A stretch of DNA of 64,000 bases from Lamellibrachia satsuma (Eukaryota > Annelida > Polychaeta > Sabellida > Siboglinidae). This document shows positions 48,761 through 60,289 of the stretch, in pieces; position 1 is the stretch's first letter; each line of letters opens with the position of its first letter. Below the pieces are notes generated by a model. The model had not been told where the DNA came from. It did no database searches and was given only the letters and a program-made list of their open reading frames with translations. The stretch lies in assembly GCA_033239005.1 (NCBI GenBank), contig BSQZ01000014.1, positions 4,043,501-4,107,500 of the forward strand, read 5' to 3'. The position numbers were made by a program, and so were the translations under genes.

Positions 48761-49633
48761 ATGCCACGTAACGTGGTGGCCCCTGCACCTGTTGTGAGGG
48801 ATAAACAACCAAACATTCTTCTCACTGAGGACGTCAAAAATACATCATGTGGGAACATCGCACCTGCTTCAAATCACGACCTCAAGGGGGTCAACCTTGA
48901 CATAAACTCACTAAAGAACAGCACGACCAACTTACAGGGTTTCAGCAGCAAGCAGGCGCAGTGCCCGTTGCCGGTAGCAACCAGTGTAAACAACCACAAA
49001 TCGGCATGGGAACGGGCACAGGATCGCCTTGAGGAGCACAAACGGACAAAGAACGAGCAGAGACAGCCGGAGGGTGGGGGTAAAGATGATGAAACAGGCA
49101 GCGAACATTGGCGACTGGGTCTGAGGCGTGCAGTCAGCGAGGTGTTCAGCTCGAAGAAGTTCAAGAATATTGACCTTGAATGCCTCTACCAACGCTACTT
49201 CTTCAAGCTCAACCAGACCAACACGATAGTCTTCATCTTCTTTGTCTTTGTCGCATGCGCCGTTCTCATCGGGTTCCACTATGGCGGCGGTGCAACTTCG
49301 TTCCTGAAGGGCCTCTTTCTCGGTGTCATCATGGTGATGCTCGTTGCGATGGAGTTTGTGTTTATGTACCCTGCGTTCAACCAGGTTCATCTGTTTGTCG
49401 TTTGTTATATATCCCTGGGACTCCTGGTAGTGATTATCTTGGTCGTGTGCCTGGTGCCGGATGCACACACAGCGTCGGAGGGAGTCTGGTGCTCTGTCTT
49501 CTTCATCTATCTTGTGTATTCAATGCTGCCTATTCGCATGCGCCACTCTGTCTTCAGTGGCGTCTTTCTTGCCGTCCTACACACTGTCTGCTCGGCCTTG
49601 GTTTATTACAATCACACGTTCGCTTGGAAGCAG
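48761..49633 (+). CDS. Adenylyl cyclase (AC5/6 class), coding exon 1
   Basis: A membrane adenylyl cyclase makes cAMP from ATP at the plasma membrane under G-protein control. The first 120 or so residues are a poorly conserved cytosolic N-terminus (MPRNVVAPAPVVRDKQPNIL). WRLGLRRAVSEVFSSKKFKN then IDLECLYQRYFFKLNQTN matches the segment before the first helix in AC5/AC6. Five hydrophobic helices follow: about IVFIFFVFVACAVLIGF, LKGLFLGVIMVMLVAMEF, LFVVCYISLGLLVVIILVV, WCSVFFIYLVYSMLPI and FSGVFLAVLHTVCSALVYY. The ATG at 48761 has A at -3 and is the first in a frame open from 48701. The exon ends AAGCAG before GTGGGT, phase 0, 291 codons. Confidence 0.92.
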
Positions 49634-49916
49634 GTGGGTGATGCTTTTGTACAGTTACGGTTTCAATTTCATCGTTACAGTTTCACTTTCATAGCTACTG
49701 TTTCACTTTCATAGTTACAATTTCACTTTAATATTTATAGTTTTACTTTCATTATTACAGTTTAACTTTAATTTTTACAGTTTCTCTTTAATAGTGATTA
49801 TCTGGTTTAAGCTAAGAAAAGAATGGTTTTTAGTAACTTTGACTAAGACATAATAATTTTATATTTTAAACACATTTATTGTGTTTTCTCGTGCAGTTAT
49901 AAAAACATTCTTTTCA

Positions 49917-49975
49917 CAGAAGAGAGAAGGGGAATTTGATGCAAGGAAACCTCGCATCAGGTTCCCCTTCTCTTC
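49917..49975 (+). ncRNA. Candidate pre-miRNA-like hairpin in cyclase intron 1
   Basis: Arms 49923-49942 (AGAGAAGGGGAATTTGATGC) and 49954-49973 (GCATCAGGTTCCCCTTCTCT) pair over all 20 positions, two of them G-U, around an 11-base loop. The pairing can extend with a 2-base bulge to GAAG/CTTC. The size suits a miRNA precursor, but a small palindromic repeat is equally possible; the seed is not one I recognise. Confidence 0.3.
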
Positions 49976-50509
49976 CTGCATTTTGTTCAGTTATTGTTTT
50001 GTTCATTGACTTGGCGCTGTGTACATAAATATAAATTGTAATGTTAATTAACCCAGATCAGGGAATCATGCATTTTATACGAGCAGCCAATTCTCCAGGG
50101 TGACATTTTCCTGTCTTTCAAGTAATGTGATATATATGGCCTCTGTACGTTTCTACACACTTATTGAACCATGTCTCGCCATCCTCTATATTTAACTGTA
50201 AATATATCATTAAAGAATGGACTGCTGCACCTAGGGTTTGCTATGATAGGTAATGTTTCCTGTTTCTTTTGGTGACATATTGTAGTGGTTAAGAAACCCA
50301 CATATGCAATCATTGTGTGACATAAAGAAAATGGTGCTGGGACATGTGACATATATTCTCACACCAACAGAATCATTGATTGACCACACAATTAGGTTTT
50401 GCCATATAGAAGGTAATACTTGTTTGCCAGTTTGTGTATTTATTTATTCAATTCAGGAGAGAGCTGAGTATTGTCTTTTCATATCTTGTCACTTTTGTCC
50501 CAATGGCAT

Positions 50510-50725
50510 CCTCATCTTTAATAACTTCATCATGGTCCTTTCCTCATCATTATGTTCCTGATCACTTGGTCCCTGTTGTCTTCGTTACCTTGGTCCCTGG
50601 TCCTTTTTCAGAAAATTATCTCCCTCATTATCATGGTCTTTGTTCTCATGATCATATTTGTCCTCATCCATATCTTCATCATTATCTTCTTTTTCATCAC
50701 TGTGGTCCTTGTCCTCATCAATATA
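50510..50725. repeat. CCT/CAT-rich minisatellite, left part
   Basis: Loose repeats of TTTGTCCTCATCCATATCTT and ATCACTGTGGTCCTTGTCCT, interrupted by the CR1 insertion and resuming at 51440-51720. Confidence 0.75.
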
Positions 50726-51445
50726 AAATGGGGGGTGCTGTACTAGGTAGAACCACACAAGAAAAGGACTTAGGAGTAACATTTAGTGCTGACATGAAAG
50801 TTTCAGAGCAATGTGGGATTGCTGCTTCGAAAGGAAATCAAATTCTAGGGCTAATTAGGAGAACTATCATGCATAAGGAGAACCAGCTAATTGTACCCCT
50901 GTACAAAGCAATAGTTAGACCACATTTGGAATATTGTATTCGAGCATGGAGACCATATCGTAAAAAGGACATAGACAAGCTAGAAAGAATACAACGAAGA
51001 GCAACTAAAATGATTCCAGAATTGAGAGACCTTAGTTATGAAAGTTGCTTATTATAATGTGGTTTGACAACACTAGAGACCAGGAGACTAAGAGGAGACC
51101 AAATAGAAGTGTTTAAAATAGTGAATGGTTATGAAGATGTAGACAGGAATATGTTCTTCAAACTTAAAGAAGGCAGTAGAACCAGAGGACACAAAGCAGC
51201 ATTAGTTAAGGAACAGTGTAGGTTGGACATGAGAAAGTACTCTTTCTCACAGAGGGTGATAAATTAATGGAACAAACTACCAAATGATTGAGTTAATGCT
51301 AGTAGTGTGAATATGTTTAAAAATAGAATTGACAGATATTTGATAAGGGCGGGCTACACATAGATGAGAAAATTGTTGGACTCTCGATAAGCCAATTTTC
51401 CACTTGCCATCTGAAACTTGTTGTTTGGGATGGCAATCTTGTTAA
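50726..51445 (+). mobile_element. CR1-like LINE 3' fragment, subfamily 2, in cyclase intron 1
   Basis: 5'-truncated at the RT C-terminal region: TATAAAATGGGGGGTGCTGT, EKDLGVTFSADMKVSEQCGI, YKAIVRPHLEYCIRAWRPY and [13 protein letters not shown] frameshift or stop near 51053 is followed by TTLETRRLRGDQIEVFKIVN and GYEDVDRNMFFKLKEGS; it ends at GATGGCAATCTTGTTAAAAT. It is in the same orientation as the host gene. Confidence 0.92.
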
Positions 51446-51722
51446 AATCATCATAGTTGTTCTCATCCTTATCTTCATCATTATTATCTTTTTCATTGTG
51501 GTCCTTGCCTTCATTATCATAATATTTGTCCTCATCCTTATCTTTATTATTATCTTTCTCATTATTGTGTCCTTGTCCTCCTCATCATATTTGTCCTCAT
51601 CCTTATCTTCATTATTATCTTTCTCATTATTGTGGTCCTTGTCCTCCTCATCATATTTGTACTCATCCGTATCTTCATTATTATTATCTTTCTTGCTGTC
51701 ATGGTCCTTGTCCTCATAACAG
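51440..51722. repeat. About 69-bp pyrimidine-rich minisatellite abutting exon 2
   Basis: Four or so units of CTCATCATATTTGTCCTCAT, CCTTATCTTCATTATTATCT and TTCTCATTATTGTGGTCCTTG. The minus strand is open and reads as an acidic Asp/Glu/Lys/Asn repeat, an artefact. The array runs to about 20 bases before the exon 2 acceptor. Confidence 0.85.
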
Positions 51723-51742
51723 ACTGTTTGTGACATGTCTAG

Positions 51743-51892
51743 CTGCTGGCCAATGGGTTTGTGTTTGCGTGTGTCAACGTCGCTGGCATCTTCACCCACT
51801 ACCCGACCGAGGCTGCCCAGAGACAGGCGTTCCTTGAGACTCGCCGCTGCATCGAGGCCCGACTCATCACCCAGGAGGAGAACCAACAACAG
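51743..51892 (+). CDS. Adenylyl cyclase, coding exon 2
   Basis: Acceptor CATGTCTAG at 51742; 50 codons in phase 0: [20 protein letters not shown] (sixth M1 helix), then [20 protein letters not shown] and [10 protein letters not shown]. HYPxEexQRQAFxETRxCIxARL is characteristic of AC5/AC6. The donor is CAG then GTACTG at 51893. The acceptor's pyrimidine tract is the end of a CTT/CCT-rich minisatellite (51440-51720). Confidence 0.95.
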
Positions 51893-52502
51893 GTACTGCC
51901 CCCTGGTGGCCAGTCTCGTCATCGGTCAGCAGGAGTTTCTCTAACATTTGTCCAGAGTAAATTTATCAGTTTGAACTAATATTTATACGAAATGGTCAGT
52001 GTGAGGTGTAAACATATATAGATGGATCCAGTTGAAGAAACTGGAACATCACATAATGAATGTGGGAGAAGCTAGGAAAGATCTCGGACAAAGGATAAAA
52101 ATGTGACCTGCTATGGACTCACAGAGAGGTGGTCTCCAAATGTAACCCACCAAAAATAGGAGACAAAGCATGAATGAATTGATGAAAATCGCCAATTGAC
52201 ACTGCTCAGGTAAAATTGCCTAGGATACACACAGATAATACATAATTTTTATATAGCGTGGTCTCAGAAATAAATTTTTTTTTACTGATCTGACAAAAAC
52301 AGGTGCAGTTAATGTTTTCACAAAAATTACAAAGAAAATTTAAATTGGGTTCTGAAGAATTTTTTTCATATTCCCTTTATTTCAATATATGTGTTAACTA
52401 GTTATATTTTAACCAGTCACATATAGTATTTTATATGCCAAGATTAAATAGTAAATTATAAATTCTGCCATTTCTCATTACTTAATGTGCTGTATTTTTC
52501 AG

Positions 52503-52624
52503 GAACGACTTCTACTCTCTGTCTTGCCGAGGCACGTTGCTATGGAGATGAAAGCAGATATTGCCGGAAAGCCGAAGGATTCCATGTTTCATAAGATCTA
52601 CATTCGCAGGCATGAGAATGTCAG
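52503..52624 (+). CDS. Adenylyl cyclase, coding exon 3 (last in window)
   Basis: Acceptor TATTTTTCAG at 52502; translation [20 protein letters not shown] then [20 protein letters not shown] plus AG. This enters the C1a catalytic domain; [18 protein letters not shown] and FHKIYIxxHxNVS match AC5/AC6. The donor is GTCAGT at 52625, phase 2. The expected next exon (SILFADIEGF, with the first metal-binding Asp) was not found up to 64000, so intron 3 is over 11 kb. The visible coding part is 381 codons plus two bases of a protein usually above 1100 residues. Confidence 0.95.
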
Positions 52625-53318
52625 GTCAGTGACGTTTGACATTGTCCTGCATCTGAGACAATGATTTATAATGATTGTAATGTAACTGGAAACAAAAATG
52701 AAAATATGTCTAGCCTTTTTATTAGGATTTTTTAGTCTAAATTATGAGAAAAAATTACATAACCATAAATATTATAAATCAATAAGATAGTTGTAAATGA
52801 GATGGGTGTTTTTTAGCCTAAAGTTAAAAAAATATCACATTAAGATAGTTATAAATAAGGGAGTCGTCCAGATATTTATTTTGTTTTAATTATTATATCT
52901 GGTCGCATTTTGATGCTACAATATATTATGTATAATTTTCGTAACATTTTTCAACTAACACCAGCATAAGTTCTTTAAAACATCATCACTTTTGGGTTGT
53001 TGTTGTTTGTACTGCCAAACAGTATTTACATTTTTGTTAGTTTGTAACTTTGAGGTTTCATTAGCTTTAATTGTATCAAATGCAGCAAGACAATGTCAGC
53101 ATTCAAGAAAACTTTAAAATGCCACTATTCCTTGTGGAATATTGGTGACATTTTATTATTTAATGTTTTTTATCTGGTTTATACCTTACATAGTATTTCA
53201 TTATCCATTTTAACAATGCTCTGATTATGACAATTAGTATTTTATGTTGTTTTTATTGTAATATAAATATTCTCACCCAATTTTCTTGTGTCACATCAAT
53301 TTATTAACTATATATATG

Positions 53319-53407
<89 letters not shown>

Positions 53408-53436
53408 TATGTATATATCTATATGTATATACGTAT

Positions 53437-53467
<31 letters not shown>

Positions 53468-55210
53468 TTTTTTTTTTTTCTATTCATAGACTTTTATTTT
53501 ATACGTTACATACAACTTGAACATAAATAATTGTGTAAAACAATTTGAGCTTTGGGTATTGTACTCTATGAGAATGATATATTATTATGTAATATTAGTA
53601 TCTCTCAGCTAGCAATCTAGTTTCAAAACTTCCATGAAAATATCCTCATGGGAAATTAAAGGCAAGCTGCAGATGTGGCTTGGACGGTGTAGCACACAGA
53701 AGACTTATTGCTTGTAATAACACCTTTTCAAGGTACAGCACTACATCTATTACCAGGTACCAGTTGATGGACAATTGACCGTTGTGGCAGACAAAGGGAA
53801 TGCAATTTGATATGGCGTCCACATAGACAGATCAATGATCACCCCCCACTGAGCTGGTATCTAACAACATGTCACCTCGAGTCAGCTTGTCATCAGGCTA
53901 ACATAACTTAGGCCATAATAATAATATGTGTATATGTATTTGACATAGCACCAGATCCAAGATTGTTCTTGCCACTTCACAGTATATACATTAAAATACT
54001 ACTACTACTACTAATAATAATAATAATAAAATACATATATGGCACTATAAAGCAATACAAAAATAATAAAATAATATATATATATATACATATATATATA
54101 TATTTATAAATATAATAATACTATACTAAAATAAAAAAATCCTGGTTTCTCATCAATGTTTCAAAAAGTAAATTAGGATGAATTTATTAGTTTATTGATG
54201 AAGCGGTTAGCGACTATCAGAGGCTCTATTCTCATCCATCAACAACATCAGAAGTGTACCAACAGTATTTCTTACAAGTGGCAAAGCTGTAAACAAATCC
54301 ATTTGGTTCAATTCAAATCATTTTTATCGCTTATAGTGCAGGAAAATTTATTTAGAGGTTTAATAAAAGCAACTCCTAAAATATTATGCGGCACCTGTTT
54401 TAAATGTACGCTGATGATAAAATGAATCAGGAATGTTTTGTATGGCGTTTTGTGTGGTGCAGTATTTCTTGTGGTGCAGTACATCTTAAATTCCATATTT
54501 CAGACAAATTTCCCTTGCAACTTGGCGTGTGAAATTATTTTAATTATGTTCTTTTCTTTGTTGTGGATATGCTGTTAATAGCCATGAAAGTTCATTATTA
54601 ATGATGATTGCATAAGGATTTTTTGTGGACCAAGTAATTATTGTCAGGTACTTTAGCAAAATTTCTTTATGATATGTGGACAGACTGGATAAAGGCACCA
54701 AACTTTTTTTAATGCTCTACTTTTGTGTTCTCTAGCTATTTCTGACTGACGATTTACATTTGCTATTTTTCACTGGACATTTAGTACATTGAATATGACA
54801 AATCAAATTTACACTCTCATAATACCCTATATTTACTCAAACATTTCAATAGTCGTAATATTTGTGTGCACTGTTTTCTTTTTATTGGTGGTATTCGAAA
54901 GATGTCCTTTACTAAATGTCCAGTCGATAAACAATTAGCATAACCATCTCGATCTCTGACAAATATGAACAATATAGTTAAAACCAAATTTTCTAGGTGT
55001 TTTGACAGCACCAGTAAGTTATCTATCAGCTATGCTCATCAAATTATGATCATGATGGTATTAATTAAACACACATTGACAGTAAACATATTGCTTGGAT
55101 TTGTGAGGCAGAAGTAAAAAACCATTAAAGGTTATCGGCATACCACAGTGAATTTATTAGTGATTGTCATATCTTTTTTCTAGACCTCCAATGTGTAACC
55201 AAAACATGAA
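52625..55210. other. Cyclase intron 3, 5' part; no exon seen
   Basis: AT-rich. It holds the TA tract at 53318, (CTA)n/(ATA)n at 53998-54030, and short TA at 54074-54102. No catalytic-domain exon and no other gene was recognised. Confidence 0.6.
53318..53468. repeat. (TA)n microsatellite
   Basis: About 80 bases of pure TA, then interrupted TATGTATA/TACATATA units and a T-run, within cyclase intron 3. Confidence 0.95.
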
Positions 55211-55214
55211 AATG

Positions 55215-55365
55215 AAAATGATATAAAAATATTTTTTTTACATTTTACAAAATACAATGTGCCAACGGTTCATGAGATTGGACCATATATTTATAATATA
55301 TGGCCAAATCTCATGATCAGTTTGCACATTATATTTTGTGAAATGTTAGAAACAAGTTTATATAT
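55215..55365. mobile_element. Long imperfect palindrome (MITE-like foldback)
   Basis: The left arm with ACAAAATACAATGTGCCAAC and GGTTCATGAGATTGGACCAT pairs with the right arm, which read in reverse is ACAAAATATAATGTGCAAAC and TGATCATGAGATTTGGCCAT. Arms are about 65-75 bases around an AT centre. A partial second copy of the left arm lies at 55495-55545 (AAATTCAATGTGCCAATT). Confidence 0.65.
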
Positions 55366-55371
55366 CATCTT

Positions 55372-55470
55372 TGTGTGTGTGTGTGTGTGTGCGTACGTGC
55401 GTGCGTGTGTGCATGCATGCATGCGCGCGCTCGGGCGGGTGTGTGTGTGGGTGTGTATATATATATGTGT
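55372..55470. repeat. (TG)n/(GCGT)n then TA microsatellite
   Basis: TGTGTGTG, GTGCGTGCGTG, GCATGCATGCATGCGCGC and GTGTGTATATATA in succession, consistent with Z-DNA-prone alternating purine-pyrimidine sequence. Confidence 0.85.
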
Positions 55471-55652
55471 ATATATATTTATTTATTTATTTATACATGA
55501 AAACAATATAAAAATATGTTTTTGACATGTCACAAATTCAATGTGCCAATTTTTAAAAATCCTTTTCATAATACAAAACCACTGTATTATTTTAATGTAA
55601 TTGTACACCATGTAGTATGAATAAATACAGTACTTATATTGATTATTTTTAT

Positions 55653-55932
<280 letters not shown>

Positions 55933-56264
55933 ATTAATATATATTTATACATTTTAAAATAAATTATATACATTTCATATTTGCTGTATCAGAATTGATA
56001 TCATAGAATGTGTGTTGCCTAGACTTTGTCTCACATGTCACATACAGAGAGAGCACTACCTGGGCATACCAGGTGTTGATTAATCAGGCAATTGGTCTGG
56101 ACTCATTACCACTGGATGTGTTATGTTGCAGCTGGTGTGGAAGCTTAGAACTGGGGCCGCATCATGTTGTTAAAACGTGGGTAATGATGCCAATAATTGG
56201 GGATGATGTCTTTGATTCCATGTCAAAGTCATGTTTTGCATTGATCCTGGTTTTGCTATTTTAA

Positions 56265-56410
56265 TATTTGTTGACCTAAATCCTACTTTTTGTAGATGTG
56301 TAAAATATTTTTCGACCTAAATCCTATTTTTCGTAGATGTGCTATTATTATTTCACCTAAATCCTTTGGTAAAAATAATTTTTCACTTAAATCCTACTTT
56401 GACTTTTTGT
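56265..56410. repeat. Degenerate tandem repeat of about 50 bp
   Basis: Repeats of TTTTCGACCTAAATCCTATT with TTTGTAGATGTG(T/C)T, three or four diverged copies. Confidence 0.7.
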
Positions 56411-56950
56411 AGAAAATTCCTAATTTTCCTACTTTTATGAGATTTTTAAATAAATACTCATAACTGTCATAACTGTCCAAATGGCTTTTCTTATGATTAA
56501 CATGTCTTCTCCAAATGTCAGAATAGAGCCACATATTGCTTCCTGAAGTCTGATGTTGCAGAGCAAATAGAAAGTACATGTACTGTGGCAGATGTAGAGG
56601 TGTTCCAGGGCTTCATCAATCATGTACTGTGGCAGATGTTTCGTCAAACCCCCTTATGGTTGAACTCCGGTTTCACAGAGGCCTTTTTTCAAAATGCCTT
56701 GTTCGATCTGCCCACTCGTAAACGTAGAAAGGCTATTTTTGATAAACTGTTATACTTTCGTGCTTTTCATACTTCTGTACTGCAAATCGGATTCACATGC
56801 ATGGTTTGTTGTACATTCTGTATGATTTTTATGATGTTTTGTTTCTGGTAGGATCATCAAATCTTTAAGTGCAAATTAAGAAACAATGACAGGGCAGAAA
56901 AGATTTAAGAGCACCTTAATGAGCTTTGGAATCACCGGCTGTTACATTTA

Positions 56951-59900
56951 GGCCAGGAGTTTTTAGTAAAACTAAAAGTTCAATACAAAAAGTTTATTTT
57001 TGCACCACAGATCCCTGAAAAGGTTCAGAGTAACATACTAAAAATCCCCATTAATCCACCTTGAGCTAAATGCAGAATTCAAGATGGCATCAAAGATGGC
57101 ATCAACCCATTGAGTAACTATATAACTTCTGAACCACTTATGCTAGAGGGTAAATGTTGGTGTCTAGGGTAGGGTTTTCCACCATGCTCTATCTTACTAA
57201 TACCACTAGTATATTCTAGATGCATCAGAGCATGCATTTATTTCATTTTGATCAGGGCAAATATTAAGGGAAAAAACAAATAAAATTTTTTTATTTCCAT
57301 CATTTTATTACTTATGACAGTGAGTTGCATCAACAAGGTTGTTGAGGCAGATTGTCTATATTAGTACATAACGCTGAATTGGATGTTATGCTATCAAAAC
57401 ATTCACACTCCTGCATACTCGACACCAACTGCTTAAGGCTTCACCATCAACCCCACCCTGTCTAGGCTTCAGCAGATTCATCCTGTTTGTATATGTTGGA
57501 AGGCGATTGTCCACTGCAGGATGAGCTGAGGACAGTGCAGTACAGCCCAATCTTTATGCATCCATAGTCCTTCCCACAATGACCCTTATAACCACACGAA
57601 ACCATGCGGAGGAGTTTGTCTATGGCTGGAGGGGGACCATATAGGTCTTAAGAGCTCTGATCTTCTCCAGGATGTCAAGAACGTTGGCACAGGAAGCCAG
57701 GTCTTGCACCATGTTCACACCGCCGTGTGTACAACTGGCCTGGTTCACCAGCATTACCAGGATTTCAATCAACAAGCACCGGATTGGAAACATCCAGGGC
57801 TGTTGAGACAATCGGCATCTCCGTATCCCCCCTCAGCCTGTTGGCACTGGACAGAATCATTTGCAAAACCTTGTGCAACAATGATGGAGATGAGGCGTGT
57901 CTTGTTGGTTGGGTAACTTGGATTCTTGAAAAAGTTGTGTTGATGTAGTAGTGGCTTCATGCTGGCATCGAACATGTATACACCTGAGCCTACTCAGTCA
58001 TGTTGATAACCTCTCTTCATCTTGATGTCTGTGACCAGTTTTGTTGCTGCAGCTCTTCCATCTTCGAAAGTATCATCACTGTTGACCTTCAGAGCTGTCA
58101 CTACACCAGTCCAGTTGAGATGTCGATGAGATTGTCATGGTCATACGGGAATGGTGGATGAACAGGGAAGAAGTTTGAACACCTTGGTGTGCTTTTTGGA
58201 GAGGTGCACAGATTCAGGTCTCAAGTCCCGGTGCATGGACATAGAAGAATCGATTCACCCACTTGCTCCTCCTGGCACCCTCACCCAGCAGCAGGTGGAT
58301 ATATGTACTGAAGGAAATCTTGAGGTGTCGACTCCTTTCAGAACACCTGGAGACCTTGCAGTCAGGAACAAAAGAGCCCCAAGTGCCCGAAAGTACGCGT
58401 GGCCTGTCATCGTATGTGCAACTGAGTTCCCACCATAGACTGTGTCCGAACAGGCGTCAATGCCAGCACATGATGTCATGTAGCCTATTGAATCCATGCA
58501 GGTCATCACAAAATGAAAGCCTTCCAGTTGTAGAGATGAGAGCACTCTCTCAACTGCCTTGATGTACAGTGGCTGGTCAAACGTGACGAATTTATATTTC
58601 TGTCACAGATGGTCACTCATCTTTCGCGTTGCACCTTACTGAGAATGTCATGTTTGGCTGGATTGGATTGTGATTTATAAGGGAGAGTGGCATAATGCTG
58701 GCCTTCTCATACTCTCCAGTGCTGTTGGCTGTCTGCATGAGGTCAGTCTGGGATGGGTGAGAATGGAGGTTGAGGTAGAAGCCACACGTTTCTAGGTTGA
58801 CTCCGCTTATATTCAGCTTACAAAGAGTTTCAGGAAGAGAAGAGTGAGGGGCTCGAACACCACAGATTTCAACCCCAATGTGGCTCGCTTTTGGTAGTAC
58901 AAAATCTTATTGTAACTGCCAATGACTGAGGGTGCCTCGTCCTTCACCAGATGCTGAAGTGGAACACTTTCAGTTTGGAAATTAGGTGTCGTCACTGATA
59001 TTACCACCCATCACATGGAAAGTTGCATGCCCTGTTGCAGCAGCAATGTTGACATCACCATTGTTGAAGACAAATTGCACAAAGCCTTTCACTGAGTCTG
59101 CCATGGGAGAAGAGTTTCTTCATCTGCGCATTTACCAGCTTCGCCAGCTCAATATAGCTCTCAGCCAACAAAAGACTGTTGAGTATGTCAATCAGCTCCC
59201 TCGACCCGTACTTCTTGTGGATAAACGGCGCCAAAGCAAGTGAAGGGGGAGAAATGTATGACCTTGAGCGGTACGCAGCTATGATGCCCTGACCATTACC
59301 TGCACACTTCCTCCACACAGGCATGCTGTCCGAGTTCTGTGAGGTGACGACACCCTGGATGAACCTGTGAAGTGGAGCTGGAGGAACAGGCTAACAAGAA
59401 ACTCACTGCTGCTTGTAGCAGGAAGTACATCAGTTTCATATGCAGTAATCCTGATCGCGTTCCTGACCAACAGAGCTGCCATTTTAATAATATCGTCCTC
59501 CGATTGTCTGCACTTTTGTGCAGCCCATTTCTTGTTCAGAATGCGGTAAGCTTTATCTCGAAAGCAGATAGATCACTCAGACATGTTACAACAATGTCAA
59601 ATTCATATGCTTATGTTTCAATCAAGCATGAAAGCAACGTAGCTGGCTGTTTTACTCTAACCTTTTCCTGCATTTTCGCATCTGATTAGAGTAGAAAATG
59701 AGATAAATGCATGTTCTTGTGACTCTAGAATGATTTAATGGTGTTAGTTGGATAGAGTATGGTGGCAAATCATACCCTAGACACCAAAATTTGCCCTCTA
59801 ACATAAGTGGTTCAGGAGTTATATAGTTAATAAATGAGTTGCTGCCATTGTGGACGCCATCTTGAATTCTTCATTTAGTTCAAGGCGGATTCATGGGGAT

Positions 59901-60004
59901 TTATAGTATGTTACTTTACACCCTTTCAGGGATCTGTGGTGCAAAAATCTTTTTTGTATTGAACTTTTAGGTTCCATGGTATTTTTGACTAAAACTCTTG
60001 GACT
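56951..60004 (-). mobile_element. DNA transposon with 250-300-bp terminal inverted repeats
   Basis: The left end (from about 56951, GGCCAGGAGTTTTTAG) through 57247 is matched in reverse complement by 60004 down to about 59690. Shared blocks include TAAAAGTTCAATACAAAAA, TTGCACCACAGATCCCTGAA, GAATTCAAGATGGC, CTGAACCACTTATG and GGTGTCTAGGGTA. The interior (57300-59660) carries a broken minus-strand coding region. The superfamily and target duplication were not determined. Confidence 0.85.
57600..59560 (-). pseudogene. Broken ORF inside the long-TIR transposon
   Basis: Minus-strand segments in order: RNAIRITAYETDVLP (about 59.45 kb), then IIAAYRSRSYISPPSLALAP and GSRELIDILNSLLLAESYIE (59.3-59.1 kb), then SSLQLEGFHFVMTCMDSIGY and NSVAHTMTGHAYFRALGALL (58.55-58.3 kb). 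These recall unclassified transposon-borne proteins abundant in marine invertebrate genomes (some annotated as CXC-domain proteins), from memory and not verified. Several frameshifts and stops are present, so the copy is inactive. Confidence 0.5.
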
Positions 60005-60289
60005 AATTAGACCATGGTCATCTCAACATTTTCTAATAATATCTGTTATAAAGTTCAACCTTTTTGTGTGTGCAAGCATACATGTGCACTTGTGTGCGTT
60101 CGCATGCAGCACGTGTGTGTACAATCTACATACAGAGTGTGTACAGTATGTATAACCTATGTGCATACATGTATGTGTGCATGTATGTATGTGTGTATGT
60201 TTACATACATTTATATCTAATTAAAACATGTATAAGTTGATGCATGCAGTGTGTATGCATTTTAGATGTACCTGTGACCTGTGTATAGC

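Noticed and set aside
48932..49468. 178-codon minus-strand frame and the 153-codon plus-strand frame at 49180-49641
   Set aside because: Both overlap the adenylyl cyclase exon in other frames and lack any motif; the cyclase frame has strong similarity.
51317..51922. 201-codon acidic minus-strand frame
   Set aside because: It is antisense to CR1, the pyrimidine-rich minisatellite and cyclase exon 2; the acidic character only mirrors the CCT/CTT repeat.
58151..58562. Plus-strand frames of about 95-99 codons in the long-TIR transposon
   Set aside because: The minus strand carries collinear family-like segments across the same interval; the plus frames have no resemblance.
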